Shown piece by piece: positions 27,043-36,867 of a DNA stretch of 64,000 bases. The position numbers were made by a program, and so were the translations under genes. How positions within the stretch are numbered: the first letter of the stretch is position 1; every line of letters begins with the position of its first letter. Location: positions 1 to 64,000 of the forward strand of contig NZ_FCOL02000023.1 in assembly GCF_001544515.1 (NCBI RefSeq), given 5' to 3'. The stretch comes from Caballeronia terrestris (GTDB taxonomy: Bacteria > Pseudomonadota > Gammaproteobacteria > Burkholderiales > Burkholderiaceae). The notes beneath the pieces are model-generated. The model searched no databases, was not told the DNA's origin, and saw nothing but the letters and a program-made list of their open reading frames with translations.

Positions 27043-27640
27043 GCGCTCTCGCTCTAAAAGTTGTGTGCCTTCGTACCACTGCATGACCGCGGCCATGCCT
27101 CCTGAACTTCGTTATGGACATCGATTGCCCTTTGATGGACGATTGTCTGAACGGCACCGCAATCGATAATATTCGAGAATCCACCGCAGAAGAATCGCTC
27201 CGCTCGGTGGTTTCCCTTATCTCCGCCCTTCCTCGAACTTCGGTCCTGAAGTCCTTCAATCGCCCACTGCCCCGTCCCGTGGGCATCTAACCGAAACCCC
27301 TCCAATTCACACGCCACGACTCATAACCTGAGGTATGGCAAAGAGCACAGTAAATGTAGCTGGAGCAGTGAAATTGTCGGGGTACGCTTCTATCAACGCA
27401 ACAAACGTTGGCTGCCGATAAAGCGGTTTGAACAAATCACGCATCGTTGGTGAGATAGCCGCGAAATCTGCGACTTCACGACGCTCGCTGTCTTCGCTTA
27501 CAGAAATGGCTCTTCGGCGAATGCCGGAAGCCGCAACGCTCATCCCTGCCCCGTGCACGTTTCGCCGGACGCTGCTTCTCAGCGCGTCCGCGAGCCGGAT
27601 TGGGCCACAGGTTTTTGAACTTGCCAGTTGGAACGACAGA
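27043..27640. other. Long non-coding region upstream of the ABC transporter operon
   Basis: About 600 bases separate the cupin gene from the transporter ATPase gene. Open frames run through it on both strands, but third-position GC is low and no motifs appear. It should contain the promoter and control region of the 27641-36737 operon. It may include degraded sequence. Confidence 0.4.
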
Positions 27641-28909
27641 ATGACCCCAAACCTCACCCTTCCGTCAGACGAGGCCGCGACGTTTCAAGCGTCAACGGCT
27701 GCCCAAACGTCCGAGCGGGCGAAGGATATTCTTACGGTCCAGAATCTTTCGAAGATCTTCGGACCCAAACCCGAGCGCGCTGCGGAACTGCTGCGCCAAG
27801 GCCTCGGACGCAACGAGATCTTCGAGCAGACCGGCAACATGGTCGCGGTCGACAACGTAAGCCTCAGCGTGCGCTCGGGCGAGATCTTCGTGATCATGGG
27901 ACTGTCCGGTTCCGGAAAGTCGACGCTCGTTCGTCTGCTGAATCGCCTGATCGAGCCGACGTCAGGCAAGGTCGTGCTCGAAGGCCGCGATATCGCGCCG
28001 ATGTCCACGCCCGAATTGCGCGAAGTACGGCGCAACAAGATGGCGATGGTCTTTCAGTCGTTCGCGCTCTTGCCCAACCGCACCGTCATCGACAACGTGT
28101 CGTACGGTCTCGAAGTGGGCGGCCTCAAGAAGAAGGAACGCTACGACGTGGCGCGCAGCGCGCTCGTTCGCGTCGGTCTCGGTTCGTATGAAAAGCTCTA
28201 TCCGGGCGAGTTGTCGGGCGGCATGCAGCAGCGCGTGGGCCTGGCGCGGGCGCTGGCCGTGAACCCGTCGGTCCTCTTGATGGATGAAGCCTTCTCGGCC
28301 CTCGACCCGCTCATCCGCTTCGAAATGCAGAACGAACTCCTCCGCTTGCAAAAGGAGGAACAGCGCACCGTCGTGTTCATTTCGCACGATATCGAAGAAG
28401 CCATCAAGATCGGCGGACGCGTTGGCGTGATGAAGGACGGACGGCTGGTTCAGGTCGGTACGCCTGCCGAGCTCATTCAAACGCCCGCTGACGACTATGT
28501 TCGCAATTTCTTCCGCAACGTGGACGTGTCGCGTTTTCTGAAGGCATCGAGCTTCCTCACGAAGGTCGACCGCGGACTCATCAAGTGCGATAGCGGCACG
28601 TCATCGGAGCGCTATCTGAATCAGCTCATCGACGCCGGCGTCGAGTGTGGCTATGTCTGCGACGAAGCGGGACGCTATCAAGGGTGCGTGACGCCCGCCT
28701 CGCTGCACAAGTGCGGAAGCGGACCCATTCGCGACGCGCTTCTGCGCGACGTCTCTGCGATTCCTCTCGATGCGGACTTGCACGAACTGTCGACCATTGC
28801 GCTTAGCCAGGATCACGACGTCCCCATCGTCGATCAGGCGGGCGCGTTCGCTGGCGTCGTGTCGTGCCGCACGATTCTGAAACAGGTTATGCAACGGAGG
28901 GCTTCATGA
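27641..28909 (+). CDS. Quaternary-amine ABC transporter ATPase (ProV/OpuAA type)
   Basis: The ATPase has Walker A GLSGSGKST, Q-loop FQSFALLPNRTV, signature LSGGMQQR and Walker B VLLMDEAFSALD, followed by two CBS-like motifs at the C-terminus (about residues 290-420), the plan of glycine betaine/proline transporters where CBS domains sense ionic strength. Residues before Walker A (KIFGPKPERAAELLRQGLG) match ProV as well. The ATG at 27641 starts the family-like region; the open frame upstream is not homologous-looking. It overlaps the permease start (ATGA, 28906-28909). Confidence 0.93.
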   Translation: MTPNLTLPSDEAATFQASTAAQTSERAKDILTVQNLSKIFGPKPERAAELLRQGLGRNEIFEQTGNMVAVDNVSLSVRSGEIFVIMGLSGSGKSTLVRLLNRLIEPTSGKVVLEGRDIAPMSTPELREVRRNKMAMVFQSFALLPNRTVIDNVSYGLEVGGLKKKERYDVARSALVRVGLGSYEKLYPGELSGGMQQRVGLARALAVNPSVLLMDEAFSALDPLIRFEMQNELLRLQKEEQRTVVFISHDIEEAIKIGGRVGVMKDGRLVQVGTPAELIQTPADDYVRNFFRNVDVSRFLKASSFLTKVDRGLIKCDSGTSSERYLNQLIDAGVECGYVCDEAGRYQGCVTPASLHKCGSGPIRDALLRDVSAIPLDADLHELSTIALSQDHDVPIVDQAGAFAGVVSCRTILKQVMQRRAS

Positions 28910-29793
28910 ACTCGTCATTCATCGGGCAGGCGGCTGAAAGCGCGGTCAATTTTCTGTTTCTTCATTTTCGCGGCGGTTTCGACGCGTTTTCCGCTGCGTT
29001 AGGCGCTGTCGTCAAGTTGCTCGAAGACGGTCTCGGTGCGATTCCGTTTGTCGTGGTACTGGTCGCGTTGATGGCGGTTGCGTTGTGGCGCAAGGGCGTT
29101 GCGTTTGCTGCCTTTGGCGGTATCGCGCTCTACGCCATCCACTACATGGGCCTTTGGCCGCAAACCATGGCGACGCTCGCCCTCGTCATCGCGGCAACGT
29201 TCTTTAGCCTGCTGATCGGCATTCCCCTGGGCATTTGGGGCGCACGCAACAAACGCGTCGAAGTCATCCTGCGTTCGCTGCTCGATCTGATGCAGACGAT
29301 GCCCGCCTTCGTGTATCTGATCCCCGCCGTGATCCTGTTCGGACTCGGGCGCGTGCCGGCCGTCATCGCGACGATCGTCTTCGCCATGCCGCCGGTCGTG
29401 CGCCTCACGACGCTCGGCATTAAACAGGTTCGCGAGGAACTCATGGAGGCTGGCCGCTCGTTCGGCAGCACCGACACGCAATTGCTCTGGAAGATCCAGC
29501 TCCCGAATGCGCTTCCTTCGATCATGGCAGGCATCAACCAGACCATCATGATGGCGCTCTCGATGGTCGTGGTCGCTTCGATGATCGGTGCGGGCGGCCT
29601 TGGCGAATATGTGCTCAGCGGCATCCAACGGCTCGACATCGGTATCGGCTTCGAAGGTGGTCTCGGCGTCGTGCTGCTCGCGATCATTCTCGATCGCTTG
29701 ACTGAGAGCTTCGGCGTCAAGTCGAAAAAGAAAGTGAACCGGCCCAAGGCATCGAAGCAGGCTGCAAGCGAATCGGCTCAGACCCAGACGTAA
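28906..29793 (+). CDS. Quaternary-amine ABC transporter permease (ProW type)
   Basis: A 295-residue inner-membrane permease with the BPD-transport motif EAGRSFGSTDTQLLWKIQLPNALPSI and several transmembrane helices. The pattern MQTMPAFVYLIPAV is characteristic of ProW/OpuAB. The ATG at 28906 has a GGAGG site and overlaps the ATPase stop. A Lys/Ala/Ser-rich C-terminal tail follows the last helix. It works with the ATPase and binding protein on either side. Confidence 0.93.
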   Translation: MNSSFIGQAAESAVNFLFLHFRGGFDAFSAALGAVVKLLEDGLGAIPFVVVLVALMAVALWRKGVAFAAFGGIALYAIHYMGLWPQTMATLALVIAATFFSLLIGIPLGIWGARNKRVEVILRSLLDLMQTMPAFVYLIPAVILFGLGRVPAVIATIVFAMPPVVRLTTLGIKQVREELMEAGRSFGSTDTQLLWKIQLPNALPSIMAGINQTIMMALSMVVVASMIGAGGLGEYVLSGIQRLDIGIGFEGGLGVVLLAIILDRLTESFGVKSKKKVNRPKASKQAASESAQTQT

Positions 29794-29839
29794 TCCACGA
29801 AGAAGACGAACAAACCCTCAAACCTTGCAGGAGTATCAG

Positions 29840-30721
29840 ATGAAAACTGGAATGCTCAAGTCGTACCTTGCGAAGCTCACTGCAACGGCATTTTGCGCGG
29901 TCGGGCTACATGCGGGCGGCGTGGCGGCAGCCGAACCCGTGAAGATTGCAACGACCAACTGGGCGGACGTGCTCGCCGTTGCGAACGTCGTGAAGTACGT
30001 GCTCGAAACAAAACTCCAGCAACCCGTTAAGTTCGTTCAGGCGGACATCGGCATCCAGTTTCAGGGCGTCGCGCGCGGCGACCTGGACCTCATGGTCGGC
30101 GGCTGGCTTCCGGTGACCCATGGCACGTACTACTCGCGCTACAACAACGATTTGGATGACGTCTCCGTCATCTATATCGGCGGCAAGAACGGCTGGGCGG
30201 TCCCGACCTATGTCCCCGAGTCGGAGCTCTCGTCGATCGCCGATCTCAACAAGCCGGAAGTCAAGAGCAAGCTGAACAGTACGATTCAAGGCATCGAGCC
30301 GGGCGGCGGCCTCATGCAGGCATCGGAGAAAGCCATCAAGGAATACGACCTCGCGGGCTACAAGCTGCAATCGTCGAGCGAAGCGGGCATGCTCGCCTCG
30401 GTATCACGGGCGGCGCAGTCCAAGCAATGGATCGTAGCGACGGTCTGGAGCCCGCATTGGCTCTTCCAGAAATGGCCGATGCGTTACCTGAAGGACCCCA
30501 AGGGCGCACTTGGCGGCGAAGAACAGATTCACGCGTTCGGCTCGAAGCAGTTCGCCACCAAGTTCCCGCGTGCCAATGTCTTCATGAAGCATTTCAAGCT
30601 GACGCTCGCCGACGTCGAGGCCATCGAGCTCGAAGGCAACAGCACCAACGATTACGCGACGGCAGCGAAGAAGTTCGTCGAGGCACATCCCGACAAGCTG
30701 AAGGCGTGGCTCGCGCAATGA
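29840..30721 (+). CDS. Quaternary-amine ABC transporter substrate-binding protein (ProX/OpuAC type)
   Basis: The precursor starts with a Sec signal peptide (ending GVAAA) and the mature protein opens EPVKIATTNWADVL, the normal start of this family. Several tryptophans (NWADV, GGWLPVTHG, VWSPHWLFQKW) could form the aromatic cage that holds a quaternary ammonium group by cation-pi contacts. Other members bind glycine betaine, proline betaine, choline or carnitine. The ATG at 29840 has AGGAG seven bases upstream. Confidence 0.92.
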   Translation: MKTGMLKSYLAKLTATAFCAVGLHAGGVAAAEPVKIATTNWADVLAVANVVKYVLETKLQQPVKFVQADIGIQFQGVARGDLDLMVGGWLPVTHGTYYSRYNNDLDDVSVIYIGGKNGWAVPTYVPESELSSIADLNKPEVKSKLNSTIQGIEPGGGLMQASEKAIKEYDLAGYKLQSSSEAGMLASVSRAAQSKQWIVATVWSPHWLFQKWPMRYLKDPKGALGGEEQIHAFGSKQFATKFPRANVFMKHFKLTLADVEAIELEGNSTNDYATAAKKFVEAHPDKLKAWLAQ

Positions 30722-30798
30722 CATGGATGAGCAGGTGCCACGGCGCGCGACGCCCTGCCCTGCACGTTTGCGAAAGGCTGTACTGACTATCACGGAGT

Positions 30799-32100
30799 AT
30801 GTCTGTGAACGATAACGTTCGATTTTTCTCAGAGACCCTGCAGGACCGCGACCCGGTGATCTCCTCGGAAATCGCGCTGGAACTGCGTAGACAGCAGTCC
30901 CAGATCGAGTTGATCGCTTCCGAGAACATCGTGTCCGCTGCAGTGATGGAAGCGCAAGGCTCGGTGCTGACGAACAAGTATGCGGAAGGCTATCCGTCCA
31001 AGCGCTATTACGGCGGATGCGAGCACGTCGATCGCATCGAAGCGCTGGCGCTTGACCGCGTCAAGGCGCTCTTCGAGTGCGAATACGCCAACGTGCAGCC
31101 GCACTCCGGCGCACAAGCAAATGGCGCGGTGATGCTGGCGCTGCTCAAGCCGGGCGATACGGTCCTCGGCATGTCGCTGGATGCCGGCGGCCATTTGACT
31201 CACGGCGCGCGTCCCGCGATGTCCGGCAAGTGGTTCAATGCAGTCCAGTACGGCGTGGACCGCGAGACGCTTCGCATCGACTACGACGAAGTGCAGAAGC
31301 TCGCTGATGAACATCGGCCGAAGCTGATCATCGCGGGTTACTCGGCTTATCCGCGCGCGCTCGACTTCGCACGCTTCCGCCAGATCGCGGACAGCGTCGG
31401 CGCAATGCTGATGGTGGATATGGCGCACATCGCGGGCATCGTCGCGGCCGGCCGGCACGAGAACCCTGTCCGTTTCGCGGACGTGGTGACTTCGACCACG
31501 CACAAGACGCTGCGCGGTCCGCGAGGCGGCTTCATCCTGACGAACAACGCCGATGTCGCGAAGAAGATCAACTCCGCGGTGTTCCCCGGCCTGCAGGGCG
31601 GTCCGCTGATGCATGTCATCGCGGGCAAGGCGGTAGCGTTCGGCGAGGCCTTGCGTCCCGAGTTCACGACGTACATCGATCACGTCCTGCAAAACGCCAA
31701 GGCACTCGGCGAGGTGCTCAAGCTGGGTGGCGTGAACCTCGTCACCGGCGGCACTGATAACCATCTGCTGCTCGTCGACCTTCGCCCTAAGGGCCTGACC
31801 GGGACACGCGTGGAGAAAGCGCTCGAACGCGCGGGCATTACGTGCAACAAGAACGGCATTCCCTTCGATACCGAGAGCCCTACCGTGACGTCAGGCATTC
31901 GCCTCGGCACGCCCGCAGGAACGACGCGCGGCTTCGGCGTCCAGCAGTTCGAGGAGATCGGCGCGCTGATCCTCGAAATTCTGTCCGCGCTGGAAAAGCA
32001 GCCCGAAGGCGACGAACTGGTCGAGCGTTCAGTGCGAAGCCGCGTTCGTGACTTGTGCAACCGGTTCCCGATCTACTCGAATGCTGAAGCCCTGCTTTGA
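30799..32100 (+). CDS. glyA: Serine hydroxymethyltransferase (divergent paralogue)
   Basis: The PLP lysine is in [13 protein letters not shown], and the N-terminal block [20 protein letters not shown] and [13 protein letters not shown] are typical. SHMT swaps glycine plus methylene-tetrahydrofolate with serine. At 433 residues it is slightly longer than the usual housekeeping enzyme, with a different N-terminus, so it is likely a second, pathway-specific copy. Its place after a betaine transporter fits a job in collecting one-carbon units released by demethylation, or in cleaving a hydroxy amino acid. Confidence 0.9.
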   Translation: MSVNDNVRFFSETLQDRDPVISSEIALELRRQQSQIELIASENIVSAAVMEAQGSVLTNKYAEGYPSKRYYGGCEHVDRIEALALDRVKALFECEYANVQPHSGAQANGAVMLALLKPGDTVLGMSLDAGGHLTHGARPAMSGKWFNAVQYGVDRETLRIDYDEVQKLADEHRPKLIIAGYSAYPRALDFARFRQIADSVGAMLMVDMAHIAGIVAAGRHENPVRFADVVTSTTHKTLRGPRGGFILTNNADVAKKINSAVFPGLQGGPLMHVIAGKAVAFGEALRPEFTTYIDHVLQNAKALGEVLKLGGVNLVTGGTDNHLLLVDLRPKGLTGTRVEKALERAGITCNKNGIPFDTESPTVTSGIRLGTPAGTTRGFGVQQFEEIGALILEILSALEKQPEGDELVERSVRSRVRDLCNRFPIYSNAEALL

Positions 32101-32170
32101 CGCAGGCGACCATCACTTTCAACCTTACCGCACCACACACGCGGTGAGGTCTAAACAAGCAGAGGATTCA

Positions 32171-33061
32171 ATGAGCTTCGAAGGCGTACATGCACCCCTG
32201 GTCACCCCGTTCAAAGCCGATGGCGAGATCGACCATGAGCTACTCGGCAATCACGCGGTGGATCTCGCTGGTCGAGGTCTGTCGGGTCTCGGCGTCGGCG
32301 GCACGACGGGCGAGTACTACGCGCTCAGTTTCGACGAACGCGTGGCCACGTTCCATACAGTCGCGCAAGCCGCGGGCGGCAAGACGCTACTGACCGCAGG
32401 CATCAATGCCACGACCACGCGTGAAGTGCTGCGCCTCGGACAGGAAGCCAAAAAGGCCGGCCTCGACGCACTGCTGCTCGCCGCGCCCTACTACGCGCAG
32501 CCCACGCAGGACGAACTGCTGCAGCACATGCTCGCAGTCGACGACAGTCTCGACATGCCCATCATGCTGTACAACTTCCCGGCGCGCACGGGCACCGACA
32601 TCAGCGACCGCGTGCTCGAAGAACTGCTCGAACGCCCTAACTTCGTCGCGATGAAAGAGAGCACCGGCGATATCGCGCACCTGCATCATCTCGCGACGCA
32701 TTTCAAGAGCAAGCTCGTCCTCAGCTGCGGCATGGACGACCAGGCGCTCGAATTCTTCGTGTGGGGCGCCCGAAGCTGGGTCGCAGGCGCGGCGAATTTC
32801 CTGCCCGAGGTGCACGTCGAGTTGCTCGAAGCCTGCGTCAGGCGCGGCGATTTCGTCGCGGGCCGCGAGTTGATGACGGCGCTGCTGCCCGTACTCGAAT
32901 TGCTCGAACGGAGCGGCAAGTTCATCCAGTACGTGCGCTATGGATGCGAGCTGGCAGGCACGCGCGTCGGCGATGCCCGTGCGCCGCTCGGCGCGCTCAC
33001 AGACACTGAGCGCCGCGATTTCGCGAAGCTCGTCGAACCGCTGCTCCGCAAGGGACGCTGA
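32171..33061 (+). CDS. Dihydrodipicolinate synthase/N-acetylneuraminate lyase family protein
   Basis: A TIM-barrel Schiff-base lyase of 296 residues: GTTGEYYALS near the N-terminus, catalytic Tyr in LYNFPARTG and Schiff-base Lys in FVAMKESTGD. Members act on pyruvate-like substrates as aldolases, lyases or deaminases (for example the pyrroline-hydroxy-carboxylate deaminase of hydroxyproline breakdown). The lysine biosynthesis copy is normally elsewhere, and the context here is catabolic. The ATG at 32171 has AGAGG upstream. Exact reaction unknown. Confidence 0.85.
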   Translation: MSFEGVHAPLVTPFKADGEIDHELLGNHAVDLAGRGLSGLGVGGTTGEYYALSFDERVATFHTVAQAAGGKTLLTAGINATTTREVLRLGQEAKKAGLDALLLAAPYYAQPTQDELLQHMLAVDDSLDMPIMLYNFPARTGTDISDRVLEELLERPNFVAMKESTGDIAHLHHLATHFKSKLVLSCGMDDQALEFFVWGARSWVAGAANFLPEVHVELLEACVRRGDFVAGRELMTALLPVLELLERSGKFIQYVRYGCELAGTRVGDARAPLGALTDTERRDFAKLVEPLLRKGR

Positions 33062-33066
33062 TTTGC

Positions 33067-34398
33067 ATGGCCTCGAAACTCGAATTCGCCCGGCTTCCCG
33101 CTGCCGATGGAGTCAATGGCTGGTGGGAGACTCTGTCACCGCCTTCAGCCGCGCACTCGATGCGCGGCGAGAGGCAATTTGATTTTGTGGTGGTCGGCGG
33201 TGGAATCACAGGACTGTGCGCCGCTCGAAGACTGGCCGAGCTCGCGCCACAGGCGAGCATCGCGATCGTCGAGGCGGATCGCATCGGCCGTTCGACTGCG
33301 GGGCGCAATTCGGGTTTCTTCGTCGACTTGCCGCACGACATCAGCAGCGAAAGCTATTCGAGAAGCGTCGACGCCGACAAGGCCGACATACAGATGCAGC
33401 GGCACGGTATCGGTTACGTCAGGTCCATCGTGCGCGCAGAGGGCATCGCTTGCGACTGGCGTGACGACGGCAAGTATCACGCATCGGTCAACAAGCGCGG
33501 CAAGGAAGCACTCGAGCACTTTGCGAGCGGCTTGCGGCGTATCGACGAAAGATTCGAGTGGCTCGACGAGGCCGCCATCGCGGAGGTTACGGGGACTTCG
33601 TTCTACCACGGCGCGATCTTCACGCCAGGCTGCAGCACGGTGCAACCCGCTGCTCTCATGCGCGGACTGGCGAGCACGATGCCGTCGAATGTTGAAGTCT
33701 TCGAGCTCAGTCCTGTGTCGCGGCTCGAGCACACGGCGGCTGGCGAAGTCCTTTCCTTCGCTAACGGAAAGATTACCGCCGGCAAGGTGATTCTTTGCAC
33801 GAACGCCTACGCGGCAACCTTCGGTGATCATCCGAACGGGTTGCTGCCCGTGTACACGTTTGCATCGTTGACTCGTGTCATGACGCCCGAAGAAGTCAAG
33901 GCGCTTGGCGGCATCGAGTCATGGGCGCTGATTCCGGCAGACCCGATGGGAACCACGGTCAGGCGCCTGGGCACGGATCGAATCTGCATTCGCAATCACT
34001 TTGCATTCCGACCGGGGCTGGAAGTATCGGAGTCGGATTTGCGCAAGGCGAAGCATCTGCATCAACGGTCGTTCGACCGCCGCTTCCCGATGCTCAAAGA
34101 CGTGGCGCTCGAATACACATGGGGCGGCGCGCTTTGCCTGTCGGCCAATGGCGGGACGCTCTTCGGCAGAAGGGACGACGGCCTGTATCAGGCGATCGGC
34201 TGCAATGGATTGGGGCTTAGCAGAGGATCGGCTTCTGGAAAAGTGATTGCCGAATACGCGCTAGGCATGAACAACGACATGGTTCAAAAACTCCTGAAGC
34301 AACCACCACCGCGCCCCTTGCCCATGCGACCGATCGCGGATGTCGCGGTAACAGCCGCCATATGGGTCAAGGAGCTTTCGGCTGGCGCAGAACTTTAA
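33067..34398 (+). CDS. FAD-dependent amine/amino acid oxidase (DAO family, PuuB-like)
   Basis: The FAD-binding Rossmann motif is VVVGGGITGLCAARRL (about residues 41-56), preceded by about 38 extra residues with WWETL, a start seen in gamma-glutamylputrescine oxidase-like proteins. RSTAGRNSGFFVDLP follows and a C-terminal GCNGLGLSRGSASGK block completes the FAD site. Such enzymes oxidise secondary amines, N-methyl amino acids or D-amino acids to imines or aldehydes. Six bases separate it from the lyase gene. Confidence 0.87.
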   Translation: MASKLEFARLPAADGVNGWWETLSPPSAAHSMRGERQFDFVVVGGGITGLCAARRLAELAPQASIAIVEADRIGRSTAGRNSGFFVDLPHDISSESYSRSVDADKADIQMQRHGIGYVRSIVRAEGIACDWRDDGKYHASVNKRGKEALEHFASGLRRIDERFEWLDEAAIAEVTGTSFYHGAIFTPGCSTVQPAALMRGLASTMPSNVEVFELSPVSRLEHTAAGEVLSFANGKITAGKVILCTNAYAATFGDHPNGLLPVYTFASLTRVMTPEEVKALGGIESWALIPADPMGTTVRRLGTDRICIRNHFAFRPGLEVSESDLRKAKHLHQRSFDRRFPMLKDVALEYTWGGALCLSANGGTLFGRRDDGLYQAIGCNGLGLSRGSASGKVIAEYALGMNNDMVQKLLKQPPPRPLPMRPIADVAVTAAIWVKELSAGAEL

Positions 34399-34416
34399 TC
34401 GCTCAAGGAAACGCAC

Positions 34417-35910
34417 ATGACGACGCTTAACGAATGGAAGCAAAAGGCTGCTGCACTATCGCTCGACGGACGAGCCTTCATTGGCGGGGCTCGCTGTCCG
34501 TCGGCCTCGGGCGAGACATTCCCCACGTTGAATCCGGCGAGTGGCAAGACGCTCGCCGACGTGGCCTATTGCGATGAAAAGGACGTGGACCGCGCGGTAG
34601 TCGCAGCGAGAGACGCGTTCGAATCCGGCATCTGGTCGAAGGCGGCTCCGGTCCAACGCAAGGCCGTGCTTCTCAAGCTCGCGCAGTTGATCGAAGAGCA
34701 TACCGACGAACTGGCCGTGCTCGAAGCGCTCGAAGCAGGCAAGCCGATCTCGGAGTGCCTGGGACTGGACATTCCCGAATCGGCTGCCTGTATCCGCTGG
34801 CATGCCGAAGTGACCGACAAACGCTATGACGCGCTATCGCCATCGGGGGCGAACGTCGTCAGCATGATTACGCGCGAGGCTATCGGTGTCGTCGGCGCGG
34901 TTCTGCCGTGGAATTTTCCTGCGCTCATGCTCGCTTGGAAGATCGGTCCGGCTTTGTCGGTGGGTAACAGCGTCATTGTGAAACCTGCCGAGCAAACGTC
35001 GCTGGCGACACTGCGCATCGCGGACCTCGCGTTGGAAGCCGGCGTGCCGGCAGGCGTATTCAGCGTCGTGACGGGCACAGGAGAAAAGGCGGGACAGGCC
35101 CTCGGCCTTCACCCCGACGTCGATCTCATCGCGTTCACCGGTTCGACCGAGACGGGCAAGCGCTTCCTGCGTTATTCCGCCGACACGAATCTCAAGCGTG
35201 TCATTCTCGAATGCGGTGGCAAGAACCCGCAGGTCGTGCTTCCCGACGTCGCGAATCTCGATGCCGTCGCGGAGCAGGCGGTCGCGGCGGCGTTCTGGAA
35301 CATGGGAGAGAACTGCAGCGCGGGCTCTCGCCTGCTGGTGCACGCGAACCAGAAAGACGCGCTTCTTGCGAAGATCAAGACCGTGCTCGAAGGCTGGAAA
35401 ACCGGCGATCCGCTCGACCCTAATGTCAAGCTCGGCGCCCTCATCGAGCAGCAGCATTACGAGAAGGTTCTTGGGCACATCGAGAAGGCCAAGGCCGAAG
35501 GCGCGCGGCTCGTGGCCGGCGGCAATGCGATTCTTGTCGAGAGCGGCGGCTGGTACGTCGAGCCGACGATCTTCGATAACGTGACGCCCGACATGAGTAT
35601 TGCGCGGGACGAAGTGTTCGGGCCGGTGCTCTGCGTGATCGAGTACAAGGACATCGACGAAGCGGTGCAGATTGCCAACGACACGTGCTACGGCCTCGCC
35701 GCTTCGCTGTGGACCGACAACGTCAACAACGCGCACAAGGTAGCAGCGAGAATCCGCGCAGGGACGGTGACGGTGAACTGCTTCGGCGAAGGCGATCTTT
35801 CGACACCGTTCGGTGGCTTCAAGCAATCAGGATTCGGCGGGCGAGACAAGTCGGTCTATGCGCACGACCAGTATTGCGAGCTCAAAACGACCTGGCTAAA
35901 ACTCGACTGA
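34417..35910 (+). CDS. Aldehyde dehydrogenase, PuuC-like
   Basis: A 497-residue NAD(P)-dependent aldehyde dehydrogenase. The catalytic Cys is in NMGENCSAGSR, the general base Glu in ILECGGKNPQ, and the cofactor loop in FTGSTETGKR. The C-terminus LSTPFGGFKQSGFGGRDKS with ELKTTWL resembles PuuC, the gamma-glutamyl-gamma-aminobutyraldehyde dehydrogenase. It would oxidise an aldehyde made by the preceding oxidase to a carboxylate. Confidence 0.92.
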   Translation: MTTLNEWKQKAAALSLDGRAFIGGARCPSASGETFPTLNPASGKTLADVAYCDEKDVDRAVVAARDAFESGIWSKAAPVQRKAVLLKLAQLIEEHTDELAVLEALEAGKPISECLGLDIPESAACIRWHAEVTDKRYDALSPSGANVVSMITREAIGVVGAVLPWNFPALMLAWKIGPALSVGNSVIVKPAEQTSLATLRIADLALEAGVPAGVFSVVTGTGEKAGQALGLHPDVDLIAFTGSTETGKRFLRYSADTNLKRVILECGGKNPQVVLPDVANLDAVAEQAVAAAFWNMGENCSAGSRLLVHANQKDALLAKIKTVLEGWKTGDPLDPNVKLGALIEQQHYEKVLGHIEKAKAEGARLVAGGNAILVESGGWYVEPTIFDNVTPDMSIARDEVFGPVLCVIEYKDIDEAVQIANDTCYGLAASLWTDNVNNAHKVAARIRAGTVTVNCFGEGDLSTPFGGFKQSGFGGRDKSVYAHDQYCELKTTWLKLD

Positions 35911-35966
35911 TACGCAACCCCTGACACCGCGCGAGCAAGCGCGGCGTCATTGAACACACAAATACC

Positions 35967-36737
35967 ATGCGACTAGGCTTCATTGGAACAGGAACGATCA
36001 CGCAGGCAATCGTCAAAGGATTGCTGCGAGTCCGTGCGCCGTTCGAAAGCATCTCTCTGTCACCGCGCAATGCCGAAATCGCCGCGAGCCTGGCTGCGCT
36101 CGACTCGCGGATTTCCGTTTGCGGATCAAATCAGGAGGTGCTCGATAGCTGTGACATCGCCTGCCTCGCGGTCGTGCCGCAAATCGCTGGGGAGGTGCTC
36201 GGCGATCTCCGGCTCACGCCACGACATCACGTTATCAGTTTCCTTGCTGGCGTCTCGATTGCGGAGGTCCAGCGGATGGTCGGGGAAGTCAAGGCGGTTG
36301 TCCGAGCGATACCGCTGCCCGCCGTCGCCGCTGCCAAGGGAAGCACCGCGCTCTGTCCACGCGACGAAGTAGCGAGCCAGATTTTTTCCCTCGTGGGCGC
36401 CGCAGTCGAAGTCGATGACGAAAGGAAGTTCGATGCCATCTCAGCCGTTACGGCGACGATGGCGAGCTTCTATGCGGTGCTCGAAACTCAGGCTGCATGG
36501 CTGGTCAAGCAAGGCGTCCACTATGAGTCGGCGCGGACCTATTTGTCGGCTTACACGGTCGGTCTTGTCAACGAGACGACCGAAGGCGAGCATTCCTTCT
36601 CCGCGTTGACGCACATGTCCATGACGCCAGGCGGGATCAACGAGCAGCTTCATAACGAACTCTCCCGCGAAGGCGTGTATGCACGCTATGAAACAGCGCT
36701 GGATAACGTCTTGAAACGTATCGAAGGACAAACATAA
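35967..36737 (+). CDS. proC: Pyrroline-5-carboxylate reductase-like protein
   Basis: NADP-binding GFIGTGTITQAIVKGL at the N-terminus and the SMTPGGINEQ signature near the C-terminus identify the ProC family. It reduces a cyclic imine to proline or an analogue. At 256 residues it is slightly shorter than ProC of E. coli. In this cluster it may act on a pyrroline made by the flavin oxidase. The housekeeping proC is presumably elsewhere. Confidence 0.83.
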   Translation: MRLGFIGTGTITQAIVKGLLRVRAPFESISLSPRNAEIAASLAALDSRISVCGSNQEVLDSCDIACLAVVPQIAGEVLGDLRLTPRHHVISFLAGVSIAEVQRMVGEVKAVVRAIPLPAVAAAKGSTALCPRDEVASQIFSLVGAAVEVDDERKFDAISAVTATMASFYAVLETQAAWLVKQGVHYESARTYLSAYTVGLVNETTEGEHSFSALTHMSMTPGGINEQLHNELSREGVYARYETALDNVLKRIEGQT

Positions 36738-36757
36738 AGCCATTTATTATTGTCAGA

Positions 36758-36806
36758 CCGATAAACGCAATATTCCGATATAAAGTACCTTGTTCAGGGT
36801 TATCGG
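36758..36806. promoter_or_regulatory. Repeated CCGATA elements upstream of the LysR gene
   Basis: CCGATAA (36758), CCGATATAA (36775, same orientation, 17 bases on) and the inverse TTATCGG (36800-36806) lie in the AT-rich gap between proC and the LysR gene. Such dyads are the size expected of a LysR-type binding site. Confidence 0.4.
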
Positions 36807-36867
36807 AAGGCCGCTTGCCCGCTGGTCGCGCGGTCTCTCGAATTCGTCCGCAAATAAGGTGAGGACC

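Noticed and set aside
27307..27657. Minus-strand frame in the gap before the transporter ATPase
   Set aside because: Low third-position GC and no known motif; overlaps the transporter start region.
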